Source of the DNA: Acidimicrobiia bacterium
GTDB lineage: Bacteria > Actinomycetota > Acidimicrobiia > IMCC26256 > JAOSJM01
Reading direction: 5' to 3'
Assembly: GCA_027494165.1 (NCBI GenBank)
Contig: JAOSJM010000005.1
Location: 372,001 to 436,000 of the forward strand
Length of the DNA stretch: 64,000 nt
Below are positions 30,935 to 38,925 of the stretch, in pieces (the first letter of the stretch is position 1; each line of letters begins with the position of its first letter). A program made the position numbers and the translations under genes. The notes beneath the pieces are model-generated. The model saw only the letters and a list, made by a program, of their open reading frames with translations. It made no database searches and was not told the origin of the DNA.

Positions 30935-31921
30935 TCACAAGATCGCGCGCCCCACGCGCCTGCGGTGCCAGGCGGCGCTCCCCCACGCGGCGCGCAGCGC
31001 CCACGCTCGCTTCATCCACAGGTGCAGGTCGTGCTCGGTGGTGTAGCCGATGGCACCGTGGCCCTGGAGGGCGACCCGGGTCGCGAGGGTCGCCGCGTCG
31101 GACGCGTGCGCCTTCGCCATCGACACGTGCACCGATCGCTCGGCGTCCCGGTGGGCGACCGACCACGCCGCCCGGTAGACGAGCGGGGCGGCGAACTCGA
31201 GCGCCATCCTCACGTTCGCGAGGTGGTGCTTCACCGCCTGGAACGAGCCGATCGGGACACCGAACTGCTCGCGCTGCTTCGCGTAGTCGACGGTGACCTC
31301 CAGGAGGCGCCACCCGAGCCCCAGGAGCTGGGCGGCGGTCCCGAGCGCGCCACGGTCGAAGGCGAGCGCAGCGACGTCCGGGCCGCCGACGCGGGTGGAG
31401 TCGTCGAGCCGCCCATCGACGTGGTGCAGGCGCCGGGCGCCGTCGACGGAGCTCCGCCGATCGAGGCCCACCTCCGCGGTGGCGACGGCGTGAACGCCGG
31501 TGTCGTCGAAGCGCACCACGAGGTCGGCGGTGTCGGCCCACACCGCGAGCTCGTCGGTCGGGGCGATCGCGGTGGCTCCCCCGCCGCCCGCCACGAGCCC
31601 CTCCGCGCGGTGGTCTCCGGCCTCGGCCAGCAGCGGCACCGCGACGGCGGCCGTCTCGACGATCGGCTCCGGCAGCGCCGCCCGACCGGTCTCCTCGAGT
31701 ACCCCGACCAGGTCGACCTCGTCGCCGCCGAGCCCGCCCGACGCCTCGGGCGCCAGCACGCCGAGCACGCCCATCCCCACGAGCGCCTTCCACGCACCCT
31801 CGGTCCGACCCGTCTCGTTGGTCCAGGCCCGGCGGACCACACCCGGCGGACACTCCTTGGCGAGGAGGTCGCGCACGGCCCGGCGCAGCTCCACCTGCTC
31901 GTCGCTGAACGCGAAGCGCAC
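30935..31921 (-). CDS. acyl-CoA dehydrogenase small-type subunit (FadE32-like)
   Basis: A 328-aa acyl-CoA dehydrogenase of the shortened type found in the heteromeric steroid dehydrogenases, where one chain of each pair is degenerate. SDEQVELRRAVRDLLAKE and YAKQREQFGVPIGSFQAVKH are clear, as is the C-terminal LQGHGAIGYTTEHDLHLWMK. It starts 4 bases after FadE31, its likely partner. Position suggests FadE32, but FadE33/34-like is possible; I therefore leave the symbol open. Confidence 0.88.
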   Translation of the reverse strand: MRFAFSDEQVELRRAVRDLLAKECPPGVVRRAWTNETGRTEGAWKALVGMGVLGVLAPEASGGLGGDEVDLVGVLEETGRAALPEPIVETAAVAVPLLAEAGDHRAEGLVAGGGGATAIAPTDELAVWADTADLVVRFDDTGVHAVATAEVGLDRRSSVDGARRLHHVDGRLDDSTRVGGPDVAALAFDRGALGTAAQLLGLGWRLLEVTVDYAKQREQFGVPIGSFQAVKHHLANVRMALEFAAPLVYRAAWSVAHRDAERSVHVSMAKAHASDAATLATRVALQGHGAIGYTTEHDLHLWMKRAWALRAAWGSAAWHRRRVGRAIL

Positions 31922-31925
31922 GGCG

Positions 31926-33077
31926 CTACCTCCGGGGTAGGCCGAGCACGCGCTCGGCGACGACGTTGCGCTGGATCTCGTTCGTGCCCGCGTAGATGGG
32001 ACCGGCGAGGGCGAACTGGAGCCCCTTCATCCAGTCGGCGGTGGGGCCCTCGACGAGCTCGGCGCGGCAGCCGAGCAGCTCCGACGCCGTCTCGTGCATC
32101 CGGAGGTCCAGCTCGGACCAGAAGAGCTTGACGAGGCTCGCCTCGGGCCCGCTCCGTGCGCCCTCGGCGAGCCGGGTGACGGTCCAGAACGTCTGCCAGC
32201 GGTACGCCTCGGCGTCGATGCACGCGCGCACGACCGCGTCCTCCAGAGCCGGATCGGCGACGTCGCGGACGCCACGGTGGAGCTCGACCAGGCGAGACGC
32301 GGTCGCCAGGAACCGGCCGGGCGAGCGCAGGGTGAGGCCGCGCTCGGAGCCGGTCGTCGCCATCGCGACCTCCCAGCCCCGGTGGACCCCGCCGAGGACG
32401 TCCTCGTCGGGCACGAAGACGTCCTCGAGGAACACCTCCGCGAAGCCCTCGTCACCGTCGAGGCGCTCCACCGGCCGGACGGTGACGCCGACGGCGTGGA
32501 GGTCGACGAGGAAGTAGGTGAGCCCCCGGTGTCGCTCGGCCTCGGGGTCGCTGCGGAACAGCCCGAACATCCGGTCGCAGAACGCTCCCCGGGTCGTCCA
32601 GGTCTTCTGCCCGCTGAGGCGCCAGCCGCCCCCGGTCTCGTCGCGCACGGCCCGGCTGCGGATGGCGGCGAGGTCGCTGCCGGCGTCGGGTTCGGACCAG
32701 CCCTGGCACCACGTGACCTCCGCCGAGGCCATCGCGGGCAGGATCCGGTCGCGCTGCTCCTTCGTCCCGAGCTCGAAGAGGGTGGGGGCGAGGAGGAAGA
32801 TCCCGTTCTGGGTCACCCGCTGCGGGGCGCCGGCCCGGTGGTACTCCTCCTCGAAGATCAGCCACTCCCAGAGGCTCGCCTCCCGGCCGCCGTACTCGCG
32901 GGGCCACGAGACCACCGCCCAGCCGGCGTCGTAGAGCTCCCGCTCCCAGCGCCGGTGCAGCTCGAAGCCCTCGCGGGTGTCGCCCGACGGCAGTGGCGGG
33001 TCGGGGCGGTGCGCCTCGAGCCAGGCCCGGCACTCGGCCCGGAAGGCCTCCTCCGCCTCGTCGAAGGTCAGGTCCAA
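31926..33077 (-). CDS. fadE31: acyl-CoA dehydrogenase, FadE31-like
   Basis: A 383-aa acyl-CoA dehydrogenase resembling mycobacterial FadE31. Shared features include DAGWAVVSWPREYGGREASL, GWSEPDAGSDLAAIRS, FGLFRSDPEAERHRGLTYF and AGPIYAGTNEIQRNVVAERV. FadE31-type chains are the FAD-binding half of a heteromer acting late in HIP degradation. ATG 33077 lies 31 bases after the thiolase stop, and the partner gene follows directly. Confidence 0.88.
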   Translation of the reverse strand: MDLTFDEAEEAFRAECRAWLEAHRPDPPLPSGDTREGFELHRRWERELYDAGWAVVSWPREYGGREASLWEWLIFEEEYHRAGAPQRVTQNGIFLLAPTLFELGTKEQRDRILPAMASAEVTWCQGWSEPDAGSDLAAIRSRAVRDETGGGWRLSGQKTWTTRGAFCDRMFGLFRSDPEAERHRGLTYFLVDLHAVGVTVRPVERLDGDEGFAEVFLEDVFVPDEDVLGGVHRGWEVAMATTGSERGLTLRSPGRFLATASRLVELHRGVRDVADPALEDAVVRACIDAEAYRWQTFWTVTRLAEGARSGPEASLVKLFWSELDLRMHETASELLGCRAELVEGPTADWMKGLQFALAGPIYAGTNEIQRNVVAERVLGLPRR

Positions 33078-33108
33078 GGAGTCGACCCCCCGGTGTCCGC
33101 CACCGGCA

Positions 33109-34308
33109 TCACCTCACCGCCACGACGCACGAGCCGTGCCCGAAGAGGCCCTGGTTGACGCAGAGCCCCACCGTCGCGCCCTCGACCTGGCGGGCACCGG
33201 CCTGCCCGCGCAACTGCCAGGCGAGCTCGCAGACCTGGGCCAGCGCCTGGGCCGGGACGGCCTCCCCGAAGCAGGCGAGGCCACCGCTGGGGTTCACGGG
33301 GATGCGGCCACCCAGCGCGCTGTCACCGTCGCGCAGGAGCCGCTCGGCGTCGCCCGGCTCGCACAGGCCGATCTGCTCGTACCAGTCGAGCTCGAGACCC
33401 GTCGAGAGATCGTAGACCTCGGCGAGGTCGAGGTCCTCGGGACCGAGGCCGGCCTCCTCGTAGGCCTTCGCGGCGATCGACTCCTTGAACCCGAGCTCCG
33501 GAGCGCCGCCGATCCCGGCCGCGGAGTCGGACGCGAAGTTCGGCAGCTCGATCACCGTGTTCGGGTACGCCGGGGTGACGGTCGAGACGGCGGCGATCCG
33601 AACCGGTCGCTCGACCCCGCGGGCCCGCGCGTACTCCATGCTCGACACGACGACGGCGGCGGCACCGTCGCTGGTCGCGCAGATGTCGAGGAGACGCAGC
33701 GGGTCCGCCACCAGCGGGGAGGCGGCGACCTCCTCGTCGGTGACCTCCTTGCGGTAGCGCGCGTTGGGGTTGTGCAGGCCGTGGCGCGAGTTCTTCACCT
33801 TCACCTGGGCGAAGTCGGCGGGCGTGGCGCCGTACAGGTCCATCCGCCGCCGGGCGTACAGCGCGAAGTAGGTGGGGTTGGTCGCGCCCAGGAGCCGGAA
33901 CCGGAGCCAGTCGGGATCGTCGGTCCGCTCGCCCGCGGTCGGCGCGAGGAAGCCCTTCGGGGTCGTGTCGGCACCGACCACGAGCGCGACGTCGCAGAAC
34001 CCGGCCACGATCTGGGCCCGGGCCGTCGAGAGGGCCGTGGCGCCCGACGCGCACGCCGCGTACGACGACGCGACCTGGGCCCCCTGCCAACCCAGCGCCT
34101 GCGCGAACGTCGCGCCCGCGACGTAGCCCGGGTAGCCGTTGCGCACGGTCTCGCCGCCCGACACGAACTGCACGTCGCGCCACTCGAGGCCGGCGTCCGC
34201 GAGGGCCTCACGTGCCGCGACCATCCCGTACTCGACGAAGTTCCGGCCCCACTTCCCCCACGGGTGCATCCCGACGCCCAGCACCGCGATCTCCCGGTCC
34301 CCCGGCAT
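33109..34308 (-). CDS. SCP-X/Ltp-type thiolase
   Basis: A 399-aa thiolase-fold protein of the lipid-transfer (SCP-X/Ltp) branch. It keeps the nucleophilic cysteine (YAACASGATALSTARAQ), unlike the operon-1 paralogue, and ends with NPSGGLACFGEAVPAQALAQ. These proteins cleave beta-keto or hydroxy acyl-CoA in steroid side-chain or ring degradation and form complexes with a DUF35 protein; the DUF35 gene is directly upstream with TGATG overlap. Ltp3/Ltp4-like, exact role unknown. Confidence 0.9.
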   Translation of the reverse strand: MPGDREIAVLGVGMHPWGKWGRNFVEYGMVAAREALADAGLEWRDVQFVSGGETVRNGYPGYVAGATFAQALGWQGAQVASSYAACASGATALSTARAQIVAGFCDVALVVGADTTPKGFLAPTAGERTDDPDWLRFRLLGATNPTYFALYARRRMDLYGATPADFAQVKVKNSRHGLHNPNARYRKEVTDEEVAASPLVADPLRLLDICATSDGAAAVVVSSMEYARARGVERPVRIAAVSTVTPAYPNTVIELPNFASDSAAGIGGAPELGFKESIAAKAYEEAGLGPEDLDLAEVYDLSTGLELDWYEQIGLCEPGDAERLLRDGDSALGGRIPVNPSGGLACFGEAVPAQALAQVCELAWQLRGQAGARQVEGATVGLCVNQGLFGHGSCVVAVR

Positions 34309-34748
34309 CAGCCCACCTCCGGGTCGACCGGCCGCCACTTCCAGACCACGTGCGCTCCCTCGTCGTCCTCGAAGAGCGTCCCGAGGACGAGCTCGACCTC
34401 CTGGCCCACCCGCAGCCGTGCCGGGTCGACGCCGTCGGCGAGCAGGCCGAGCACCACCATCTGCTCGCGCTCCAGCTCGACGGCGACGACGGTGTACGGC
34501 ACGAACGGGTCGGGCGCGACGTACGGCGGCGGCGGCGCGTAGTGGTTGGTCGTGTACGACCAGACCTTCCCGTGCCGGGAGAGCAGGACCTCCTCGCGCT
34601 CCTCGAAGGGCGCGTGGGGGTTGGCGGACGCCGCGACCGCCCTGGGGAAGAAGTACGAACCGCTCTCGACGCCGCGCTCGCCGGTCAGCGCAGGCTCGCC
34701 CCCGGTCGTGAACCAGCCCTCGACCGCGGGGATCCGTGGTGTGCTCAT
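34308..34748 (-). CDS. DUF35 OB-fold protein lacking zinc-ribbon cysteines
   Basis: A 146-aa DUF35 protein, normally the acyl-CoA-handling partner of an SCP-X thiolase. The segment SGSYFFPR and the OB-fold parts GKVWSYTTNHYAPPPPYVA and LVLGTLFEDDE are typical. The protein has no cysteine at all: where the family has the four zinc ligands it reads RGVESGS and SANPHAP. I checked the other two frames and neither restores cysteines, so this is not a frameshift. ATG 34748 overlaps the ipdB-ipdC stop (ATGA). Confidence 0.87.
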   Translation of the reverse strand: MSTPRIPAVEGWFTTGGEPALTGERGVESGSYFFPRAVAASANPHAPFEEREEVLLSRHGKVWSYTTNHYAPPPPYVAPDPFVPYTVVAVELEREQMVVLGLLADGVDPARLRVGQEVELVLGTLFEDDEGAHVVWKWRPVDPEVG

Positions 34749-36586
34749 GCTCGCCTCCCTCCGTCGAGCCGGGCCAGCACGGCCTCCGCCTCGGTCACGA
34801 TCCGTCCGATCAGCTCGGCGACCGTCGGCAGGTCGTCGATCACGCCGACGACCTGCCCGCTGGCGAGCACCCCGAGGTCGGGACGCCCGTCGACCATCGC
34901 CGCCTTCAGCAGCATCGGCGCGTTGGCGGCCATGACGACCTGGCTCCAGCTCAGCTCCTGGGTCCGGCGCAGCCCCCGGGCCTCGCGCAGGAGCGCCCGC
35001 CACGACGTGCCCGTGAGGCGGCGGAAGGCGACCGCGTTGCGCAGCGCCCGCGGCACGCTCGTGAGCCGCCCGGTGCGCTCGAGCCGCTCCACGAGGTCGG
35101 TCCGCAGGACGCGGTGGGGCACCCCGTCGACCTGCGTCGTGACGACCGTGTCGGTCACCGACTTCGAGAGGTACAGATCCTTCACCGCCCGGGGGACCGT
35201 GCTCTCCGCGGTGAGCAGGAAGCGGGTGCCCATGGCGATGCCGTCCGCACCGTACGCGAGGGCGGCGACGAGGCCGCGCCCGTCGAAGAAGCCGCCCGCC
35301 GCGACGACGGGGATGTCGACCGTGTCGACGACCTGCGGGAGGAGCAGCGTGGTGGGGACCGCCCCGGTGTGGCCACCGCCCTCGCCCCCCTGCACGAGCA
35401 CCGCGTCGACACCCCACTCGGCGACCTTCTCGGCGTGGCGCCTGGCGCCGATCGAGGGCATCACGACGACGCCGTGGTCCTGGAGGCGCTTCACCAGGTC
35501 ACGCCGGGGCGCCATCGCGAACGAGGCCACCCGGACCCCCTCCCGCCCGAGCAGGTCGATGCGCTCCACGACGTCGTCGGCGTCGGAGCGGAGGTTGACG
35601 CCGAACGGCCGGTCGGTGCGCTCCGTCACCTCGCGGATCGCGGTCTCCAGCTCGTGGAACGTCATCGTCGCCGAGGCGACGATCCCGAGGCCGCCGGCGG
35701 CGCTCGTCGCGGACGCGAGCCGGGCACCCGCGACCCAGCCCATCCCCGTCTGGACGATCGGGTGCTCGACCCCGAAGAGGGCACAGACCCGCGTGCCCAG
35801 GGCGGGATGGCTCACGAGGGGGACCTCGCGCTCGCCCAGGCCGAGCGGGTCGATCTCCTCACGGATCAGCCGCAGCTCCTCGTCCGACGGGACGCGGCTC
35901 TCCGGGACGGGCGCGGGGACCTCGAGCTCGAAGCCGGTCGCGGCCACCACGTCGACGACGCTCACGCCAGGGTGCACGGACGCGAGCCGCATGCGGTGGT
36001 CGGAGGTCTCGAAGTCGAGGACGGCGAGGTTGGTCACGACCCGGGCGAGGCGGTGGAACCGGGCCGCGACCGGGCCCAGCTCCCCGGCCCGGTCGTAGCC
36101 GATCCCGCACACGGCGTCGACCCGCTCGACGAACACCTTCGGGGAGTGGTTCGGCACCCAGTAGGAGGTCGTGTTGTTGACCGTGTTGCCCGGGGCGCCG
36201 CGAAAGCCGAGGAGCTGCACGTGCGGTCGTTCGGGCGTCCCGATGAAGGCGATGTTCTGGTTGCCGAAGCGGTCGATCTGCGTGGCGCCCATCATGACGT
36301 GGCGAGGCCCGTTCCAGACGACGTCGAACATCGACCGGTACGGGTTCCAGCCCGAGACCACCTTCGGTGCGCCGGGAACCCCGACCGGCACGATGTTCTC
36401 GACCAGCAGCGCCTCCCCGTCGGTCATGACGAGGTCGGGTTCGAACGTGGCCTTCGCCAGTCGGCCCCCGATCGTGGGGATCGTCCCGATCGGGTTGGCG
36501 AGGATCTCGCCGTCACCCCGCCACGCCTCGGCGCAGGCGACCGCGCACACCTCGGCGCGGGTGGGAGGGCCCGAACGGTCGCTCAC
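34745..36586 (-). CDS. ipdB-ipdC: IpdB-IpdC fusion: CoA-transferase-fold hydrolase beta subunit + NPD-type oxidoreductase
   Basis: A 613-aa in-frame fusion. Residues 1-253 match IpdB (RAEVCAVACAEAWRGDGEI, GATQIDRFGNQNI, RGAPGNTVNNTTSYWVPNH). Residues 262-613 match IpdC, an FMN NPD-type enzyme (VEHPIVQTGMGWVAGARLAS, QGGEGGGHTGAVPTTLLLP, AAGGFFDGRGLVAALAYGA). In Mycobacterium these are adjacent separate genes after ipdA. IpdAB hydrolyses ring C of the HIP-derived intermediate, and IpdC performs the preceding dehydrogenation. GTG 36586 overlaps the ipdA stop (GTGA). There is no internal stop or start signal at the junction. Confidence 0.9.
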   Translation of the reverse strand: MSDRSGPPTRAEVCAVACAEAWRGDGEILANPIGTIPTIGGRLAKATFEPDLVMTDGEALLVENIVPVGVPGAPKVVSGWNPYRSMFDVVWNGPRHVMMGATQIDRFGNQNIAFIGTPERPHVQLLGFRGAPGNTVNNTTSYWVPNHSPKVFVERVDAVCGIGYDRAGELGPVAARFHRLARVVTNLAVLDFETSDHRMRLASVHPGVSVVDVVAATGFELEVPAPVPESRVPSDEELRLIREEIDPLGLGEREVPLVSHPALGTRVCALFGVEHPIVQTGMGWVAGARLASATSAAGGLGIVASATMTFHELETAIREVTERTDRPFGVNLRSDADDVVERIDLLGREGVRVASFAMAPRRDLVKRLQDHGVVVMPSIGARRHAEKVAEWGVDAVLVQGGEGGGHTGAVPTTLLLPQVVDTVDIPVVAAGGFFDGRGLVAALAYGADGIAMGTRFLLTAESTVPRAVKDLYLSKSVTDTVVTTQVDGVPHRVLRTDLVERLERTGRLTSVPRALRNAVAFRRLTGTSWRALLREARGLRRTQELSWSQVVMAANAPMLLKAAMVDGRPDLGVLASGQVVGVIDDLPTVAELIGRIVTEAEAVLARLDGGRRA

Positions 36587-37440
36587 CCGACGACCGGCTC
36601 CCGGACGAGCCGCTGGTACCCGTCCTCGTCGACGTCGAGGTAGCGGGCCCGGAACCCCTCCCACGCGTCGTCGGACCGGGCGCTGCCCGCGTACTCCCGC
36701 TGGAACGCCTCGTCGCGGTCGTAGTCGGGGAGGCACGACGTGAAGTGGGCCCCGCCCGGCGCCTCCACCACACCGTCGACCATGAGCCGGTTGATCCGCA
36801 ACGACTGCACGGGCCCCTCGGCCAGGAGGTCCCCGGTCCCGACGATCCGCTCGACCGACATGAACCGCCGCTTCGCCGCGAGGCAGAAGAGGTCGTCGAA
36901 GTAGGGATCGACGCCGAGGATCTGCCCGGCGCCGCCGCGGTCACCCCGGTTCGCGTGCACGAGCGCGAGGTCGAGCTCGAGCGCGGGCACGGCGACCAGC
37001 TCCTCGCCGTCGGCGTAGGGCGAACGGACGGTCCGGAGCTGCGGGTCGAGGCGCATCAGGTCGGACCCGAGACCGGCGCGGGTGGGGAGGAACGGCACCC
37101 GCCACGCCGCCGCTTGCAGGCCCAGCACCATCATCCCCTCGTCCAGCTCGGTCGCCTCGACCGCTCCGGCCTGGCGGGCGGCGCGGAAGTGGGGCTCGAG
37201 CGGGATGGTGTCGAGCGACACGAACGCGTGGACGACCCGGCGCACCTTCCCCGAGCGGCAGAGCAAGCCGACGTCGGGACCGCCGTAGGCGACGACGGTG
37301 AGGTCGCGGACCGGGGACCGGAGGATCGCCCGCACGAGGGCCATCGGCTTGCGGCGCGATCCCCAGCCGCCGATCCCGACGGTCATCCCGTCGCGCATCT
37401 CGGCCACGACGTCCTCGAGCGTGCACCGCTTGTCGGGCAC
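36583..37440 (-). CDS. ipdA: CoA-transferase-fold hydrolase alpha subunit, IpdA-like
   Basis: A 285-aa protein closely matching IpdA (PDKRCTLEDVVAEMRDGMTV, GGWGSRRKPMALVRAILRS, VVEAPGGAHFTSCLPDYDRD). With IpdB it hydrolyses a ring-C diketone CoA ester in steroid CD-ring breakdown. I prefer GTG 37440 over GTG 37446 because the AGG-type site then has normal spacing and the N-terminus equals the mycobacterial one. It is the first gene of an eight-gene minus operon. Confidence 0.92.
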   Translation of the reverse strand: MPDKRCTLEDVVAEMRDGMTVGIGGWGSRRKPMALVRAILRSPVRDLTVVAYGGPDVGLLCRSGKVRRVVHAFVSLDTIPLEPHFRAARQAGAVEATELDEGMMVLGLQAAAWRVPFLPTRAGLGSDLMRLDPQLRTVRSPYADGEELVAVPALELDLALVHANRGDRGGAGQILGVDPYFDDLFCLAAKRRFMSVERIVGTGDLLAEGPVQSLRINRLMVDGVVEAPGGAHFTSCLPDYDRDEAFQREYAGSARSDDAWEGFRARYLDVDEDGYQRLVREPVVG

Positions 37441-37458
37441 CGGCACCTCACGTGGAGC

Positions 37459-37470
37459 GGAGTCGACTCC
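37459..37470. promoter_or_regulatory. 12-bp palindrome upstream of ipdA
   Basis: GGAGTCGACTCC is a perfect palindrome 19-30 bases upstream of the ipdA start. It could be an operator for the long ipdA operon. It does not resemble the shared TGACCA-type element, so a different regulator would be implied. Confidence 0.35.
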
Positions 37471-37576
37471 GGGTCACACCAGGTTCCCCCGGCCCGCGGA
37501 GGACTGGCAAACCCGACCAAGCCGAGAGAAGCGACGATCGTGACGAAACGCTCGGATCGGCAGGCGGATCCAGGGG

Positions 37577-37649
37577 TGGGCCCGGGAGGGATCGAACCTC
37601 CGACCGAGGGATTATGAGTCCCCTGCTCTGACCACTGAGCTACGGGCCC
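37577..37649 (-). tRNA. ileX: tRNA-Ile (CAU, lysidine type)
   Basis: A 73-nt cloverleaf with a 7-bp acceptor stem (GGGCCCG/CGGGCCC) and discriminator A. The D arm is GTAGCTCAGTGGTCAGAGC and the T loop GTTCGATCC. The anticodon CAT is at 37614-37616. The loop context GACTCATAATC and the D arm resemble the CAU-reading isoleucine tRNA (modified to lysidine) more than elongator tRNA-Met, though methionine cannot be excluded. CCA is not encoded. Confidence 0.85.
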
Positions 37650-37745
37650 GACGGGTGCTCATCATGGCGCACCCACCCCGGCCCCGGGGCCACCGCGGGC
37701 CCCGGAACGTCGCGACCGCGGGGGATCCGCGCTCTCCCTAGCTCT

Positions 37746-37802
37746 TTCGGCTATGCAAGTGGCCGAACCGACTACATGTCGACTACCTGTCGACGACCCG
37801 TC
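37746..37802. repeat. inverted repeat plus three 11-bp direct repeats upstream of the DUF1670-type gene
   Basis: TTCGGC (37746-37751) pairs with GCCGAA (37762-37767). Directly after come GACTACATGTC, GACTACCTGTC and GACGACCCGTC (37770-37802), three tandem 11-base units, one helical turn each. The array ends 55 bases before the start codon, a normal site for cooperative regulator binding. Confidence 0.6.
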
Positions 37803-37857
37803 AATCGCTCCGGAGCCGGTCGGGCGACGGCAGCCGGGCCGTAGGGAGGGACGAAGC

Positions 37858-38925
37858 GTGACCAGCTTCGACGACCGGGCCCGCACCGCGGTGGGTCTCG
37901 TCGCCGCGTTCGCCCTGGCCGAGTCCGGCAACCCGCAGACCGCGCAGGCCCTGGCCCGCCAGAGCCTGGCCGAGGAGCGCGACCCCGCCGAGCTCCTCGG
38001 CGCGGTGGCGACCCTCGCGGCCTCGCTCGCCCGCCGCCTCGCCGACGAGACCGGGGAGCCGCCGCTCGCCCAGCTCCGGCGGCTCCGGCCCGGTCCGCGC
38101 GGCGACCCCCCGCGGGAGGCCGCTGTCGAGCAGCCCGACGGCAGCCACCCGCCGCCGGGCCCCGAGCCGGTGACCGACCTCCCCGAGCTCGTCCGCGCCC
38201 TGCTCGTCGACGACCACGGGATCGACCCGACCCTCGCCGACCGCGTCGTCGCGGACGTGTGCGACGTCGTCGACCGTTGCCACGGCCGCACCGAGCCGCT
38301 CCTCCCCGGGCAGCTCCTCTACCTCGCTCCGGCCCGCGACGACGGCGACGGATCCGGCCCCCGGACGCTGCTCGTGACGTTGACCCTCCTGGCCAAGGAG
38401 GATGCGGCCGCCTCGCGTGCAGGCCTCCCCGCAGCCCGCCGCCGCGAGATCCGGGTGCGGCGGATCGCCCGGGAGGCCTACCAGCAGGGTGCGCTCCTGT
38501 CACAGGCCGACCTCGGCCTGCTGCTCGGCTCGTCGCGCAGCGCCGTGGGCATCTCGGCGAGCAGCCTCCGGCGGCAGGGGGAGTTCCTCCCCCTGCGCGG
38601 GTACGTGGAGGACGCCGCCCGGTTCCCGGTGAAGCGGGCCGCCGTCGTCGCCCGCTGCCTCGATGGCCGCAGCCCGGCCGAGGTGGCCGACGACGTGTTC
38701 CTCCCCGAACGGACGGTCCGGCGCTACGTGGCGGAGTTCCAGCGGGTGCGCGTGCTCTCACGCCTCTGCGAGCCCGACGACCTGCCCCACCAGGCCGGGA
38801 TGCCCGCGGCGGTCGTCCAGGAGTACCTGGTGCTGGCCGACGAGCTGGAGCAGCGAGAGGGCGAGAGGAGGTCCCCGGGCGGCGAGCGGAGTGCAGCCGA
38901 GGACCCGATCGAGAGCCGGCGCTAG
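37858..38925 (+). CDS. DUF1670-type HTH regulator
   Basis: A 355-aa protein whose C-terminal half resembles DUF1670. It has REAYQQGALLSQADLGLLLG, a first HTH (SRSAVGISASSLRRQGEFLP), LRGYVEDAARFPVKRAAVV and a second HTH (RSPAEVADDVFLPERTVRRY). The N-terminal 150 residues are Ala/Pro-rich and poorly conserved. GTG 37858 is chosen over an upstream ATG because GGGAGGGACG is placed correctly before it. It converges on the LuxR-type gene with a 4-base overlap. The targets are unknown; the repeats upstream suggest autoregulation. Confidence 0.75.
   Translation: MTSFDDRARTAVGLVAAFALAESGNPQTAQALARQSLAEERDPAELLGAVATLAASLARRLADETGEPPLAQLRRLRPGPRGDPPREAAVEQPDGSHPPPGPEPVTDLPELVRALLVDDHGIDPTLADRVVADVCDVVDRCHGRTEPLLPGQLLYLAPARDDGDGSGPRTLLVTLTLLAKEDAAASRAGLPAARRREIRVRRIAREAYQQGALLSQADLGLLLGSSRSAVGISASSLRRQGEFLPLRGYVEDAARFPVKRAAVVARCLDGRSPAEVADDVFLPERTVRRYVAEFQRVRVLSRLCEPDDLPHQAGMPAAVVQEYLVLADELEQREGERRSPGGERSAAEDPIESRR

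Noticed and set aside
37577..37649. Elongator tRNA-Met
   Set aside because: The CAU anticodon fits, but the D arm and the GACTCATAATC loop context resemble tRNA-Ile2 more; not fully excluded.
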